DNA of 64,000 bases from Congeria kusceri (Eukaryota; Mollusca; Bivalvia; Myida; Dreissenidae): assembly GCA_027627225.1 (NCBI GenBank), contig CM051030.1, positions 2,187,501 through 2,251,500 on the forward strand. The letters are read 5' to 3'. Positions 1 through 12,401 of this stretch are shown piece after piece. Position 1 is the stretch's first letter; every line of letters begins with the position of its first letter. Under the pieces are notes generated by a model. It made no database searches. It was not told where the DNA came from and was given only the letters and a program-made list of their open reading frames with translations. The translations under genes were made by a program, and so were the position numbers.

Positions 1-374
1 CATTAAATGTTTATGTCCATTGTCAGGGCTTGAACATAGCACTAGCAAACTTGCAAAATGCAAGCTCAAAATAAGTTTTGCGAGTAATTTCTTATTATTA
101 AATGAATTGCTAGTTTTTCCGAGTTAACATTTTGAGTCACTCACATTTATTTGCTATAGTTGCAAAAATAGTTAAATTTTAGCTCTGCATTTTAAAGAAT
201 AATTTGAATTTTAATATATCAAGCGTATGCAAAATATGTATGTGGAATCATAATATTTTTATTCCAAAACAAAATGTTATTTAGAGATTTTTTCATTTTG
301 TGGTTTTAACGGTCCCTGCAATCATGACCAGTTCAAGATTCAAAGTTACTATTTAAGTACTATAATTTTGTTAA

Positions 375-486
375 TAAGTGATTTCCTACAGGCACTGTTA
401 TTTGTCCGAGGTCTGCTGCATTCTACGGGCTCTCGACAATACAGCTGACCGAGGACAAAAAATAGTGCCTGTAGGAAATCACTTAC
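375..486. repeat. Hairpin element with ~38-bp inverted arms
   Basis: Arms 375-412 and 447-485 are inverted copies (core gatttcctacaggcact), with a ~34-bp loop. The motif acaggcact recurs at 676-685 near further related sequence, so this may be the end of a larger, worn element. Probably a small MITE. Confidence 0.7.
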
Positions 487-3400
487 TTAATAAGTGTTTT
501 ATTAATCAACTTTATTATTATTATAAGTTATTACTCCTGAAAATTTTATAAATCGGATTGTCTGTGTTTTTTGTGTTTTTTTTCAAGATGGCGGTATTGT
601 TTCTGGAAAAACTTTTCATATTTTCAATTTCATATAGGAACAGTTCAATTGACCAATCAGAAGCGTGAAATTTCATACAGGCACTGGTTTTAGCAAATCA
701 CAATCCTTAGATCCCATACAAGAACAGATGAATTCAGTTGATCATTTTATTTACTCGTGCTAACTGATAAAAAATGTGCATTATCACTGATATTGTGCGT
801 AATATTGTAAAATTGATTAATAATACATCATAAAGCAGTGATGTATGTGCAAGCTGACAGACCACCCTCCATATGGATCCTAAGAATCTGAAAGAACTCT
901 CCAAATATTAATAGTTCACATGAATTAAGATAGTGTCAGTCAGTCTGGTTATTAGGTGAATGATAATGATTACATTAGCATGGCTAAGTCAATTAGTGCC
1001 AGGAAAAACGGGCAGATAACCCAGACACTGACTGATGTGCCCAGCAGGCTTTCAGTGACCAAATGCAGAAATTTACCAAGTAAATATCAAAATGCTGATA
1101 GCATAGAAAGACTGTTGGCAAGAAAAGGACAGAAACCAAAATCCAGGGAAATATAGCGCAAACATTTTCTAACAGAAAGGACACATTTGTTTGAATGAAA
1201 CTGAATTTTTGCAATGAATGTTTTATAAAAGATAAATCGACTGACTCATTGTTGAACTCCCTACTTCAGTGTCTTGGTAGATATATAGTTGTATGCAAAC
1301 TACTTATTGCAATCGCAATAATATGCATAATAGTCAACGTGTCAACTAATAGTCAACGTGTCAACTAATCCTGAAGGGGCAGAAATATCTGATATAACAT
1401 ATAAATTTGGGGGTATTGATTGTTAGTGCCTCAGCCTGCAAAATAAAAAGTAGGTCACGCGATTCAATCTCTCGAAATCACCCTACTAAAGACCGTTGGC
1501 TTCTGCCAACAGTCTTAAAACCAACAAGCAGGGCAGAAATGATTCATTAAGTAAATTTGAAAGCAACAACACCACAACAGCAAAAGTAGCAACAACAAAA
1601 AGAATAGTAGTAATGACAACAAATATCAACCCGAGATTTTGTTGCCAAGCATTTTGCTCATTTTGTTCTAGGAAACATAGTAACATGTGTTACATGTGTT
1701 TCAAAGCATCTGCATATGTGAAATTTATCATGCATTCTTTTATAACAATTTACGGATCTGTGTTCATGCTTTTTTAAATGCCTTTTAAGCATGTGGGAAT
1801 ATTCAAAACCTGCATTTATAAAAACTCCTTAATACTTTCTGCAGTTCTTTGCACAATAATATGAACCAACTGGAACAAATTACCAGATGTTCTTAATGTA
1901 TCTAAAAATCAAAAGAACACTTGCATAACAGAAAACATGTGAATTTGAAAAAACAGTCACACCACTTTTCATGTGAATGAAAAGTCTGGATAGTCACAAG
2001 TCAAGCTGTTAGACATGGCTTTATGCAATGCATGTGACCAAACTATGTCAGTTGGGTCTCATAGATAAGAGGGTGGCAGGTGTGCATGCCCATTTATCTT
2101 CTTTTTTTTTAAAAGGCACTTCAAAATCATAACACAGCTTGACTGAAACAGGAGCTCAGGGTTAAACATGGATTGTCTGGAATGACAAAGTTGATAAGAA
2201 ATATGCTGCATGGTTTCACAAACAAATTGGTACAAAGAAATCACTTCATTGGGATGATAGATACACACAGAGCATAAATGTCAACAGATTTTTTTCAACA
2301 GGTTACATTGACTTCATGGGCTAAAATGGCACTTGATAGAATGTCCAATCTTTAACTTGACCCCTGCAAAGACTCTAACATACATAGCGAACACATTTAA
2401 CACAAATATATATTTACCCCAATTAGACAACTTTAAGTGTGCCTGATTCATAGACTTTGACCATTTGAAGGTTAAAAACCCATGAAATTGCACGGATACA
2501 AATGGCACTGCAGTCGCAAGGCCTATCTCTGTGCAGACTCTGTTTGGAGGTTGCAGAGACTGCATGGCAACGGTACATAATAGCAGTTGTACTAAAACTG
2601 CATGATTTGCATACAATCTCGCTGCAGCCCCTGTACTGATTTGCCTCCTTCTGCCACCAGTGAGCCGATACTGTGCCTGTAGAAAATGTAAACAAGTACG
2701 CCCTAGCCCATAGCCCCCTACAATGTCTTAAAATGCACATGGAAAATTGTAGGCCAGTTAATGGCATGGCACCCATTGCAAATGAAATTTAGAAAGTAAC
2801 TATTTAAGTCTATGATGGTTAATTTTTTTTACGAAGAATTTCAGACAACCGAAAATGTGAAACTCAGAACACATGCATGCAAATGGAAATGTAGCATGTG
2901 TCATATATATGTCACATTTTATGTTAAATGTTTGTTTGATATCTCTATTGTTAATAAGGTCAATTTTGCCACCAGTAATACTAGTCCAATCAATCTCATC
3001 AAAATCAAATCCTAACGTTGTTAGGATCTGAAGGCATCGTATAACAGGTCACATTCAAATGACCTTCCAAACAATACAAATCTCAGCTCTGCTGCGCCCA
3101 ATGAAATTGCTTTTGACCACGGATTAAAAATGTGATGCCTTTCCAACTGATCATTGGGAATAAATCTTGTACAGTTAATTTTCGTGTGGACAACAATGGA
3201 TGTAGTGGTACCTTAGGTGACTAGACACCCGAAATTCACGTTACTTTCGTGCATAGTTTTTGTGTTTTATATATAAGTTATACCTCAACATTTTGAAGGC
3301 AACAATTTGATTGGCTCCGGAAAAGGTCATCTGAACGTGACCCCTAATGCGATGTCATCAGATCCAGTCAGCAGATAATATAGTGGCATCAGACTGGAGA

Positions 3401-4106
3401 TGATTTTAATGAGATTGCAGTCCAATATGTTTAAATCATTTATAATTTTAAAACTATATTCTAGACTGTTGTAGGTAATCATTTGAAGGACCAATTTGCC
3501 ATTGATAAATCACTTAAACCTGAATGTTTTAAATGCATTTTTTTCCGTCATAATGTTGTATGTCATTAAAACGTACAACTTGAACATGAATGTTGCAATA
3601 CATCGTTTTATCAGATATTGGCTCCGGCGGGACGTAATGTGAGTTCATACCAGTTTTGAATGATTTACTAATTGATAATTAAATGAGGGGTGAAATTTGA
3701 CAGCACAAAGAAAACCTTGAAACTTTGTGCAGATATTAATATCTAAGCAAGTAGATCCTTCTTTTGGGTATTACAGATTTTACTACCCCCATATAATGAT
3801 TTGAAGGATTCAAGGCATACTGTGTCTAACTTTATTGATAGGTGTAACAAGTTTCAAAGAGCTTTTGCCATTGAATTTGCTTGATGACATCTTTGCATGA
3901 CACCCTGTTGTCATAAAATCAATCACTTGTAACGAAAAGACTATTACAAATTGAGAAAGGACAGTGGTAAAGTGCTTACTGGAGCGTAATTAGATTTATT
4001 CAGTCATTTTCAAATATATACAGGATTTTTAATAAAGCATTGACATATTTTGAAGCCTCTTTTAAAAATAATAAATGGTGCTGTTTTAAGGATGTATGCC
4101 AGAAAG
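487..4106. other. AT-rich non-coding stretch
   Basis: No conserved ORF, tRNA or recognised repeat copy. The ORFs here are under 120 codons, overlap on both strands and show no domain. A 24-bp near-direct repeat (agtcaacgtgtcaactaat) is doubled at about 1331-1369. A small palindrome, cctaacgttgttagg, lies near 3012. Confidence 0.5.
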
Positions 4107-4410
4107 GAATAGGAATTGGTACTTTTTCAAGACTCTCTGGTATATAACGAATCAAGTCACAATAGTATCTGTTCAAGTCCCAAAGGCCTAAAGGAATCAA
4201 GCAGTGGTGCTTTTACAACTCCTAAAGGCATGAAGAAATCAAGCAGTGGTGCTTTTACAACTCCCAAAGGCATGAAGAAATCAAGCAGTGGTGCTTTTAC
4301 AACTCCCAAAGGCATGAAGAAATCAAACAGTGGTGCTTTTACAAGTCCCAAAGGCATAAAGGAATTAAAACACGGTACCTTTTCAAGTCTCTTTGGCATA
4401 CAGAAATGAA
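4107..4410. repeat. 42-bp minisatellite, ~6 units, open in frame
   Basis: Tandem units of 42 bp (core aaggcatgaagaaatcaagc). Because 42 is divisible by 3, one + frame repeats PKGMKKSSSGAFTT and the minus strand is open too. Outer units are more diverged than the central ones, and a related unit recurs at about 4553-4612. There is no start, splice or domain support for a gene. Confidence 0.85.
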
Positions 4411-4725
4411 GGAATTCAGCTGCAGCGCCTTTTTCAAGGCATATAGAAAGTAAGCAGGCATTGATCGAAATCATTCTTGTGTGGTAAGAAAAATATATGA
4501 AGTGACAGAAGTGACATTCTGTCAGTAAAAAGTCCAAGTTGAAACCCCCGTTTTGGCATAAAGGAATTAAGCATTTTAGCCTCCTTGAGACTCTCTGGCA
4601 TACAGGAATCAAGGAATTACACAGGCATTAGATCAAAGTCCTTTCTGTGTGGTAAGAAAACTTTACGAAGTGACAGAAATGACAGTCTGTCAGTAAGACA
4701 TCCAAGTTCGACCTGACACGAGGCA
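4411..4725. repeat. Duplicated segment between minisatellites
   Basis: Two related ~180-bp halves (about 4430-4540 and 4610-4705) share ggcatngat, a gtgtggtaagaaaa tract, gtgacagaa and a tctgtcagtaa tract. It appears to be an older, longer-period duplication adjoining the 42-bp array. Confidence 0.6.
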
Positions 4726-5168
4726 TTTCTCGTGTACATCCGTCCAGTTAATTTCTCAGGTGTACATGCGTCCGGTTAATTTCTCAGGTGTACACGCGTC
4801 CGGTTAATTTCTCAGGTGCATATGCGTCCGGTTAATTTTTCAGGTGTACATGCGTCCGGTTAATTTCTCAGGTGTACATGCGTCCGGTTAATTTCTCAGG
4901 TGTACATGCGTCCGGTTAATTTCTCAGGTGTACATGCGCCCGATTAATTTCTCAGGTGCACATGCGTCCGGCTAATTTCTCAGGTGTACACGCGTCCGGT
5001 TAATTTCTCAGGTGTACATGCATCCGGTTAATTTCTCAGGTTACATGCGTCCGGTTGATTTCTCAGGTAAACATGCATCCGGTTAATTTCTCAGGTGTAC
5101 ATGCATCGGTTAATTTCTCAGGTGTACATGCACCCGGTTAATTTCTCAGGTGTACATGCGTTCGGTTA
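4726..5168. repeat. 28-bp minisatellite, ~15 units
   Basis: Consensus begins aatttctcaggtgtacatgc and ends gtccggtt; 28-bp period with point variants (acatgcacc, gcatatgc). It joins directly onto the 53-bp array to its right. Confidence 0.9.
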
Positions 5169-5866
5169 TCAGGACTGTACTACATGTGTCACCAAGAGTG
5201 GAAGCGCTATGTGACATCTCACAGCTTAGTACATGATTGTGTCACCAAGAGTGGGAGCGCTATGTGACATCTCACAGCTTAGTACATGATTGTGTCACCA
5301 AGAGTGGAAGCGCTATGTGACATCTCACAGCTTAGTACATGATTGTTTCACCAAGAGTGGAAGCGCTATGTGACATCTCACAGCTTAGTACATGATTGTG
5401 TCACCAAGAGTGGAAGCGCTATGTGACATCTCACAGCTTAGTACATGATTGTGTCACCAAGAGTGGAAGCGCTATGTGACATCTCACAGCTTAGTACATG
5501 ATTGTGTCACCAAGAGTGGAAGCGCTATGTGACATCTCACAGCTTAGTACATGATTGTGTCACCAAGAGTGGAAGCGCTATGTGACATCTCACAGCTTAG
5601 TACATGATTGTGTCACCAAGAGTGGAAGCGCTATGTGACATCTCACAGCTTAGTACATGATTGTGTCACCAAGAGTGGAAGCGCTATGTGATATCTCACA
5701 GCTTAGTACATGATTGTGTCACCAAGAGTGGAAGCGCTATGTGACATCTCACAGCTTAGTACATGATTGTGTCACCAAGAGTGGAAGCGCTATGTGACAT
5801 CTCACAGCTTAGTACATGATTGTGTCACCAAGAGTGGAAGCGCTATGTGATATCTCACAGCTTAGG
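5169..5866. repeat. 53-bp minisatellite, 13 units
   Basis: Thirteen near-identical copies of a 53-bp unit (core gtgtcaccaagagtggaagc). Only a few units carry substitutions (gtgggagc, tgtttcacc, gtgatatctc), which indicates recent expansion or homogenisation. Confidence 0.95.
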
Positions 5867-6530
5867 CCTGGTCTTGCACACTCATATAACTGTCCTATAG
5901 AGTCAATATAGCCATTCCAAGGTCATATATTGTCTGTTAAAAAGTCTAGAAAGGGTTTTCAGCCTTATTTGCACACATATGCTGTTGGCAACTTCTGGCT
6001 TTCAAGGGACTATATATCATATATCTGTCACATGATTCTTTTCCGACAGGGATTTTTGGTGACTTACTCATATATTGTATGTGAAAGTGGAAATAAAGTT
6101 TTGGTAGTTACAGATTTATTTAACATGCCAGCTTAAAAGGCTGTTGCCACTATAAAAGTAACTGTTTAAGATTGTATACATTTTAGAGAAATAACTGATT
6201 GATTTTATTTTCGTCCACTTGACAGGTAGGATTTTCATTATTGTATAGCTATTCTTAGAAGAAATATCAGATAAACTTTCCATTAACAGAATGCAAAAAA
6301 TTTCCAACCTTTTATTAGTAGATATCACCCTTATTGCATTACATGTATATGCTCATGTATTTGTCATAAATAATGGGAACATAATTATTGCATGACAGTT
6401 GTAGCTAATTATCTGTATTTTGTAATGACAAGGTATTGCTTTGTCTGATGTTGCTGTTTGAATATCTTTGCTGCAGGTATAGGTCTATGTTTGAATGATT
6501 TGTTAAATTTTATTTCCTGTACGTGAATAC
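5867..6530. other. AT-rich non-coding stretch
   Basis: No repeat copy or credible coding sequence recognised. Confidence 0.5.
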
Positions 6531-6705
6531 AAGCACATGCATAATATCGTGAATACAAGCACATGCATAATATCATGAATACAAGCACATGCATAATATT
6601 ATACTTCACGAATAATGACTGGCCTTGAAATTGCACTTCACCACGAGATGGTGATGCACTGTCAATTAGTGATGTACTGTTAATTAGTGATGTACTGTTA
6701 ATTAG
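6531..6705. repeat. Two short tandem arrays (26-bp x3, 19-bp x3)
   Basis: 6533-6605 has three units of gtgaatacaagcacatgcat(aatatc). 6655-6705 has about three units of taattagtgatgtactgt. Confidence 0.8.
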
Positions 6706-6719
6706 TGCTCAATATTTTC

Positions 6720-6895
6720 TGCTGTAGAGCAGACATGCTATTTAAAGAGACTTTTTCACAGGTTTTCATATTGTTGAAGTGTCATAACTATATTATACAA
6801 ACCCGTCTGCAGTGGAACAGATATGCTATTGAAAGAGACTTTTTCACAGGTTTTCTTATTTTTGAAAAGTGTCATAATTGGGCAGCATTATATTA
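6720..6895. repeat. ~100-bp duplication resembling the start of family A
   Basis: Two copies share agagactttttcacaggttt and then gaag(t)gtcataa. The motif resembles the agggacttgttcacag starts of the TTAA-flanked family (15803, 34732), so these look like solo end fragments. Confidence 0.6.
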
Positions 6896-6941
6896 CTTAT
6901 AATAGTGGCCTCTTGTATGTTCCTACACATTTACCCATCTT

Positions 6942-7848
6942 CATACATGCCATACGTATTGTCCCGGTTTCGCGAGGTCTGTCCTGACGTCCCGGTGGGA
7001 TGCATTTTGTCCGGGTCAATCACAAAAATCGATGTTAGTGTACCATAAAACTTACATTGGGCCAACAATTAACTTCAGATCGTTAATCCCTTTATCGGTC
7101 CAGATGACAACAATACCCACTAGCCGCGTGTCAAAGAGGAGCAGTAATGATACCCCATTAACGATTTATTGATCGTTTGTCACACTTTCGTGGGATGGGG
7201 GTCATATATCCGTGGTCGCTAATTGCTGCTGATTGTTGCATTGTTTCGGAATAAAAAAGGAACTGTGTTTGTTGTTATTTTGATTTTAAATGGAATATGT
7301 GTTATGACATAATTAGTTTGGTAATGTTTGAAGGTAAGTATGCAAATAAATTGAGAACTTTTCGAGAATTAAAGATGCAAAAACAATCATTACTTTCTTT
7401 AAATTCGTATTGTTCACATCGCAAAATTTGATGCAGTTAATGATGCAGTGTATAGTGGAACGTAGCCCAGGTATAAGTCTGGTGGAGTAGTCTTCCTTGT
7501 AAACGCATTTGTTTATTTGACAATCAGTGTTTATATTTGCGTGTTTCGTATAATTTCTTTGATGTCATAATTAAAAATACATGTTATCATCTATATTATT
7601 GAATAAATATGATTAAAATATATGCGTGTGTATGTTAGTGTTATTCATTTTGGGTGTTTATTGTTGAACTATAACTATATAGACCACGAAACGGAATAGG
7701 ACCTAGGTTAGATACGATAAACTATTATTATTACTCGTTTTTTTTTCCGACAAACTGACAACATTAATGTGTCCCGGTCAAAAGTCAAATGTCCCAGCGA
7801 TTTTTTGACAATGTCCCGTTTTGGCCTGAAAAAATTATGGCATGTATG
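6942..7848. mobile_element. Non-autonomous hAT-like DNA transposon with 8-bp target duplication
   Basis: Terminal inverted repeats catacatgccata (6942-6954) and tatggcatgtatg (7836-7848) are perfect complements. They are flanked on both sides by the identical 8-mer cccatctt (6934-6941 and 7849-7856). Near both ends lie clustered tgtcccgg-type motifs (about 6960, 6991, 7007, 7770, 7789, 7811), like subterminal transposase-binding repeats. There is no transposase ORF, so it is non-autonomous. An 8-bp duplication is typical of the hAT superfamily; P elements also make 8 bp. Confidence 0.85.
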
Positions 7849-7856
7849 CCCATCTT

Positions 7857-8252
7857 AAACATGAAAATGTACTTAAAATGCCTCAACTATAAAAACTACA
7901 GCGTAATTTATCTTAACAGCCCACATACTCTCCAGAAAAGCCTAAACAAGGAGAAAAAATGCCTCTGTTGGTGCTCAAACCCATGACCTCCGGATCAAAG
8001 TCTGTCCCGTCCCGGTAACCTCTTGGCCAATGGGGCATGCATGCTGAAGCATGTATTTTGATGCTATGTAAGTGATACCTTGCTTTATAATTTTTGCCAT
8101 TTGAATTGATTTGAACTCATAAACAACACATTGAATATCTTTCTGAGTCAGGAGTATACATTTCATATCTTTGTTTTACAATGAATTTTGTGGATTCTGT
8201 GACAAAAATGTTTTTGGAAATTGCCAATATGCCCATCTGTAAATAGGTCCGT
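7857..8252. mobile_element. Family A element (right part), interrupted by the hAT-like insertion
   Basis: Shares with 34732-35167 the tract from ttaaaatgcctcaact, a tRNA-like block (caaacccatgacctccgg, which reads as a degenerate B box on the minus strand), gctatgtaagtgatac, and an end ggtccgt|ttaa (TTAA at 8253-8256). Its left end is unclear because the hAT-like element inserted there. Confidence 0.65.
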
Positions 8253-8262
8253 TTAATTCACA

Positions 8263-8568
8263 GGCCCGGCTAGCTCAGTTGGTAGAGCGCTGGATTGTCA
8301 ATCCGGGGATCATGAGTTTGAACCGCAGCCGGGCCACATAACTTGTGTGGGGATTGGTCATGAAATTATTTCTACGGTCATTCTCCCCTTACCACTGATT
8401 CAAGTAGGGCAGTTGTCAGTTACTGGCGTAAGTATGTAAACTTAGTACTGGTAAACCGCTTAGTTCGGCTAAGCTTGCCCAGGAAAAGTGTGAGTAGGTT
8501 AACTGACCGCTGTGATATGACCGAAATACTGTTAAAAACTGCGAAAAATCCAAACAAACAAACAAACA
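8263..8568 (+). mobile_element. tRNA-derived SINE, copy 1
   Basis: The tRNA-like head (8263-8335) has paired ends ggcccgg/ccgggcc, a good A box (tagctcagttgg) and a degenerate B box (agtttgaaccg). The anticodon loop reads GTC. It is followed by the body shared with copies at 16242 and 37128 (ggtcatgaaattatttctac … gtgagtaggttaactgaccg) and a (caaa)n tail. The head belongs to a retroposon and is not an independent tRNA gene. Confidence 0.85.
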
Positions 8569-9399
8569 GTTCACCATGACTTCTGGTGGATGCAAATGGC
8601 TTTACTTGATTATTCATTATCATGTCTTTGTCAATGTATGAAGTAACATATTTTACCTTTTAAGGCTAGTGTGACGAGCAGCCACGAAGTACTGATGTGA
8701 TGTCTGCCATATGTTGCAGATTTATCAACATGGCTTCAGAAAATTATGTCACTAGTGTTTTAATGTTTTTTTCCCATAACACTTTTGTGTGGGAAAGTTT
8801 GTCCAGGCACAATGCAGCAAAAGCAATCTTTTACCATTAGCCAGATTTGAAAATAGAAAAGGTGATAAAATAATGAAACCACCATTTCAATTCCTTGTGG
8901 AACCATTATGAAATGATATCAAAAATTTATGTACAAGGGTGAAAAGGCTTGGACAATTAAAAAAGACAAAGGGGTTATTAGTGAACCCAGTTTTTAATTT
9001 AAAACCATCCAAAGTGCACACATGAGGTTGTATTTGAACTTTATTGTGCATTAACATTTCCTGCAACTTAGTTGGTGTGCATTAACGTTATTTGTCAAAC
9101 AATGTTTGCCATTATCTCCCTGACATTTCCTCAAGTTGAAAAGTAAACACTGTAAACTTGAATGCCAACAATTAAATTTACATTTTATTACATTCTTTAG
9201 TGCACATCTCAGTTTTTGAGGACTGCTTATTTTATGTTTAGAAGATAGCTTATGGCTCTCATGTTGGTAGTGGGTGGTACACCTGATTCATAACAAAACA
9301 TGCAATCCTCCATAAAATCAAGCTTCAGGCAAATGTAGAAGACAGTGTATGTTTGAAAAATATGAACAAGTAATTTGAATATAATTGACAATATTGCAT
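8569..9399. other. AT-rich non-coding stretch
   Basis: No feature recognised. Confidence 0.5.
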
Positions 9400-9880
9400 G
9401 AAATTAGTTAAGGACTCCAAGCTAATTAAATTTGACTTTTCCTACAAATTCAGGTCAGAGCCTCTGTGTCAGTAACAAGCTTGGTGATGTGAAATATAAA
9501 GGAGGAATTAGAAATTAATGGACATTATTGCTGGAAATCACTTATGTCTCTTGGATGAGGACTCCAAGCTAATTAAATGTTAGTTTTGTGCTCTTAAGGG
9601 CCAATTTTGAGGGTCTCCGAAAACAGTGTCTGAAAACATAGACTTAATACGGTAAATAAAACTTTGATTTTTCATAAAATTTCGGGCAGCATCTGTGTTA
9701 GTAGCAGGCTTGGTGATATGTGTTAAATATGAACAAGGATTTAAAATTTAATTGACATTATGGCAGAAATTCAGTTAAGTATCTTGGATGCAGACTCCCA
9801 AGTTAATTAAGAAACACATTTTTCACAATATGAAATTTCTGGCAGCATCTGTGAAGTAACAATCTTGGGGATATAGAGCA
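9400..9880. repeat. Degenerate long-period tandem repeat
   Basis: About three diverged units share ggactccaagctaattaa (near 9412, 9558, 9791) and the phrase cagcatctgtg…gtaacaagcttggtgatgtg (near 9460, 9690, 9845). Spacing is uneven, 150-230 bp. Confidence 0.65.
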
Positions 9881-11151
9881 CACCTGTGGTTTGTAGAGTT
9901 TTATGAGGGATTTGACTTCTCTGATCACAGATCAAGACACTGTGATCTGGCTAATATTATTGATTATCAATCACAGGACCTTGCTACCTTTGTTAAATGT
10001 CAGAGACAAAGAGCATTTCTGTTTGGAGTTTTAATTTTGATATTCATGGTTGAACTGTCAGATGGAATTGAGCAGGGTTCACGCCAGGTACGGTACTTGT
10101 TCCTTTGTTCAAGGTAGATATTTATGGGCTGTGTGCACAGCCAGATACACAACGAAATGTCACACATGGATGTAATTTATTGTGATTTATTTTTGAGTGG
10201 GTGGGCACAAATATTACCATTATTGTTGGATTTATAGAAAAGACGTTTTCTTCACTGATTGTAATGTAAGTGTTCTTTGATTTCAGTTTAATTTCGGCGA
10301 ATGTGATTGTAAATCAATGTATATAATTAGCTGGAGGAAGTGGTTTGCAGTTAGGTATGAAAGAATTCAACTTGTACACTGTTGCAGTGCAGTGTTATCT
10401 ATTCAACATTATTGCTTTGTGCGTTATCAGTTAAAAGTAAATAAAAACAACACGGTGTCAAATGCATAAATAGGCATAGAGTTGATTTGCCCATATCTAA
10501 TCATGTACACACGCATTCTTTATCAAATGTGCTGAAGATTTTACTGTATCAGTGATTTGTTGAGTTTTATAATCAAATTGCACCTAACTTTAAATGGCTT
10601 CTTATAATAACTTGAAATGTGGTCATATTACAATAGACATTTTACAATTGATCTCTATAGACAGGGGTACTGATGCTTGCATCTTACTATGCAATACTTC
10701 CGATAATTATACGCATCAAAATGGGGTAGAAATGAATGAGTAACTGACTAGCATGTTGATTTGTATTGGTAATAAATGCAGACATATAAATTATGTGCCC
10801 TTTTGCTTAGAAAATTATAAAGAATACATACCATCAAAGTGCCATTGTGCTTTTAATAGAATTTATTAGGTTTCTGCATCAATTACTTCAAAGATGAAAC
10901 AATATCATTAATAAGGAGACCAATAAATAATGTTCTAAAAAGCATTAGATCTTGGACTATATTAAATGCAGTGCCAGCTGAATAAAAGGCCCGTTTCCTG
11001 CATGTGGGAACACCATGGGAACACAATACATCCTTTATTAGGTCTGCTGCAAGCTTTTGTGTCTGAAGTGCCACTCCTTAGGTTATCTTTTCTGCACACA
11101 CTGCATTCCTGTCTCGTTATCACATTTATGAAATTTGAAGTTATCTCAAGC
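9881..11151. other. Non-coding stretch
   Basis: No feature recognised; short ORFs near 10883-11190 overlap on both strands without domain content. Confidence 0.5.
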
Positions 11152-11410
11152 TTAAAGGGATGGATGTGTCGCCTGCAGGGGCATAACTGAAGTATGATAA
11201 GAGCAATTATACCAAAAAAACGAAATAACCTTTCTTTTATGACTGCTAAGACTTCCCTAAAGTTTCATAATGATTGCACAAAACTTCTCAAGTTATTGTC
11301 TACACAAACTAAAGGGTACACTGCCACTGCCGCTGCCACCGCCGCTGCCAAAGTAACTCCTATATGTTGCCGTTTCAGGCGACACAAGAACCAAGTGGTG
11401 GGATGACACT
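11152..11410 (+). repeat. Family I dispersed repeat, copy 1
   Basis: Matches the reverse complement of about 48680-48902: gcgtcgc…aggggcataa, agtatgataagagnaatta, ttattgtctncacaaactaa, then a Gly/Ala-type gccaccgc stretch. It begins at ttaaaggga. The type is unknown; two copies in opposite orientation suggest a transposon. Confidence 0.7.
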
Positions 11411-11559
11411 GCAAAAAGTAAATTAAAATGAAAGTGCGATTTTAAAGAGAGAAACTGCCTTTTATGGGGCTGTCAAGGTATCCATTTATCTCCCTTCACT
11501 TTTGAAGAGTGGCCATCTTTCAGCTTGATATACCACTTGGCCTGCATAGATGTATACAG

Positions 11560-11668
11560 TTCTAGGCTACTGGAGAATGCAGGGCCATTCAGTTGGTCCC
11601 CAGGGAGTGATGTATCCCAGCTTTAGGCTACTGGAGAATGCATGGCCATTCAGTTGGTCCCCAGGGAG
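11560..11668. repeat. 60-bp tandem duplication
   Basis: Two adjacent copies of taggctactggagaatgca…ggccattcagttggtcccc, nearly identical, spaced 60 bp apart. Confidence 0.85.
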
Positions 11669-12031
11669 AGTTCAGTTCCCTGCTGTTGTGTTTTATGTGA
11701 TCAAGTGATATGGTGTACATTCAAATGAATCTGAATGATAAAACACCTGCTGCAAAAGTGGATAACCAGCAGTTTGAATAGATCACAGTGGGAGGAATGC
11801 TTACCTTGTATATACCCAATAACATTCTTAAGACATGTACTGTTTTGCACTAGCCTGTGTGTTGATCCGTTATTTACAAAATCTCTTGTGCATTTATCTT
11901 ACCACATGTTTTGTGCTTAGGTCTTCCCACACACATTTTTGGTACTTGGACAGCTAGTCTTCAAGTTGGGACATATTAAGCCTGTTAAATTCTGCAGCCT
12001 CTTGATCGGCATGCACACTTACTGGTATCGC

Positions 12032-12373
12032 AGGGGTGTGGAAATATCAAAATTAGTCATTTGTCCATGGACAAGTTCATTGCATAAATATACTTGTCCC
12101 CAAACAAATGTCACTTGTCCAAATAAAAATAAAGTTTCTATTCCTGGCGTTCCTAATATAATGTGTTATCAAATTATGAATAAATTACAATTTGTTAATA
12201 ATGTTAAAATGTATTAGTATAATATTAATATAATAATTACCTCCCACTTTTTACATCATTTTTTATGGCCTGACATTGTACTGGTCCACGCACAACTTGA
12301 CAGGAAAAATTTACTTGTCCGTTGGTAAAATTATCTGTGTCGGACCAGTCAGGCAAGGGTTTTCCACACCCCT
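12032..12373. mobile_element. Family C MITE, copy 1
   Basis: Ends ggggtgtggaaatat and ttttccacacccct are inverted. The interior has mirrored tgtccatggacaag motifs and runs of acttgtcc. Other copies are at 32773, 55162 and 60669. Confidence 0.8.
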
Positions 12374-12401
12374 TTATCATTTTCGAGAGAATAATGTACA
12401 T

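Noticed and set aside
956..1777. Small ORFs at the left end (66-93 codons)
   Set aside because: Overlap on both strands, low-complexity Asn/Thr content, no splice or domain support.
5169..5866. Regular spaced repeats resembling a CRISPR array
   Set aside because: Units are directly adjacent with no unique spacers, and the genome is eukaryotic: a minisatellite.
8263..8335. Apparent tRNA-Asp (GTC anticodon) gene, and similar at 16242 and 37128
   Set aside because: Each is followed by the same ~200-bp body and (caaa)n tail, the anticodons differ among copies and the T stem is damaged: SINE heads, not tRNA genes.
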